Part shown: positions 39,417 through 39,554 of the stretch, one piece after another | How positions within the stretch are numbered: position 1 is the stretch's first letter | Layout of the letters: each line of letters begins with the position of its first letter | DNA from: Verrucomicrobiota bacterium | GTDB taxonomy: Bacteria > Verrucomicrobiota > Verrucomicrobiia > Limisphaerales > J093 | Direction of reading: 5' to 3' | Assembly: GCA_022710935.1 (NCBI GenBank) | Contig: JAKLFY010000061.1 | Coordinates: 1 to 39,554, forward strand | Length of the DNA stretch: 39,554 nucleotides | Notes under the pieces: generated by a model | The model's input: the letters and a program-made list of their open reading frames with translations, nothing else | What the model was told of the DNA's origin: nothing | Database searches by the model: none | Position numbers and translations under genes: made by a program

Positions 39417-39554
39417 ATGAGCAAGAAGAAATCAGCACCGTTGATCCGTTGGTCCGCCGGCCTGCATAAGCTGAAGGCCATCACCATTCGCCAGCCCTGG
39501 GCCTGGCTGGTCGTGAACGGCTACAAGGACATCGAGAACCGCAAATGGGCGACG
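39417..39554 (+). CDS. ASCH-domain protein, 5' part, cut by window end
   Basis: ATG 39417 is preceded by GAGCGAGA about 6 bases upstream. The 46 visible residues include KLKAITIRQPWAWLVVNGYK then DIENRKWAT, the N-terminal signature of ASCH (PUA-like) domain proteins, thought to bind RNA. The rest of the domain lies outside the window. Nothing can be said about function beyond the fold. Confidence 0.75.
   Translation, partial: MSKKKSAPLIRWSAGLHKLKAITIRQPWAWLVVNGYKDIENRKWAT

Overview
The window reads as a piece of a GC-rich bacterial chromosome, most likely from the Verrucomicrobiota (Limisphaerales/Pedosphaera-like). That placement is inference from gene content: Tat-exported Gfo/Idh/MocA oxidoreductase, secreted GH2, GH43 and GH38-like enzymes, a Rho without the usual N-terminal domain, an EF-G paralogue, a RayT-type transposase, type II secretion pseudopilins, and many short palindromic repeats. 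No rRNA gene is present to settle it.

Layout. 1-5.4 kb: the tail of a RayT-like transposase, then on the minus strand a secreted GH2 glycosidase, a dead IS4-type transposase end and a Tat-exported oxidoreductase. 5.4-10.3 kb: conserved core genes rho (+), leuB (-) and an EF-G-like GTPase (+). 10.3-14.8 kb: an accessory stretch with three adjacent palindromic elements, a membrane-anchored coiled-coil/secretin-like protein, a Tat-signal DegT-family aminotransferase, and a graveyard of broken genes (HxlR regulator, type III-like restriction enzyme joined to a PIN domain, SDR/DUF2867 protein). 14.6-17.3 kb: a fasciclin-domain exported protein with its own AT-rich promoter, leader hairpin and terminator, a PQQ-type beta-propeller protein, and a Bcp peroxiredoxin, followed by a 333-bp non-coding element with terminal inverted repeats. 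17.7-21.8 kb (-): a secreted GH38-like/DUF5054 enzyme and a GH43 enzyme, separated by restriction-gene debris. 21.9-26.1 kb (-): a tightly overlapping type II secretion operon gspF-H-I-J-K. 26.5-34 kb: UbiA-type prenyltransferase, cutA (-), ribD, a PmtA-like methyltransferase, a large secreted GDPD-glycosidase fusion, and thiD. 34-39.5 kb: DinG/XPD-type helicase (-), a left-handed beta-helix nucleotidyltransferase-like protein (-), a putative lipoprotein (-), a LysR regulator (+), tRNA-Tyr (-), a repeat-rich gene-free stretch and the start of an ASCH-domain gene.

How it fits together. The metabolic theme is degradation of external polysaccharides and glyco-conjugates by exported enzymes, with part of a secretion machine in the same window. 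The housekeeping genes are scattered singly. The most unusual feature at the DNA level is a family of short palindromes that sit directly against, and in three cases overlap, stop codons, together with a palindrome lying inside the open reading frame of ribD. No complete defence system, prophage or CRISPR array is present; only debris of restriction systems is visible.
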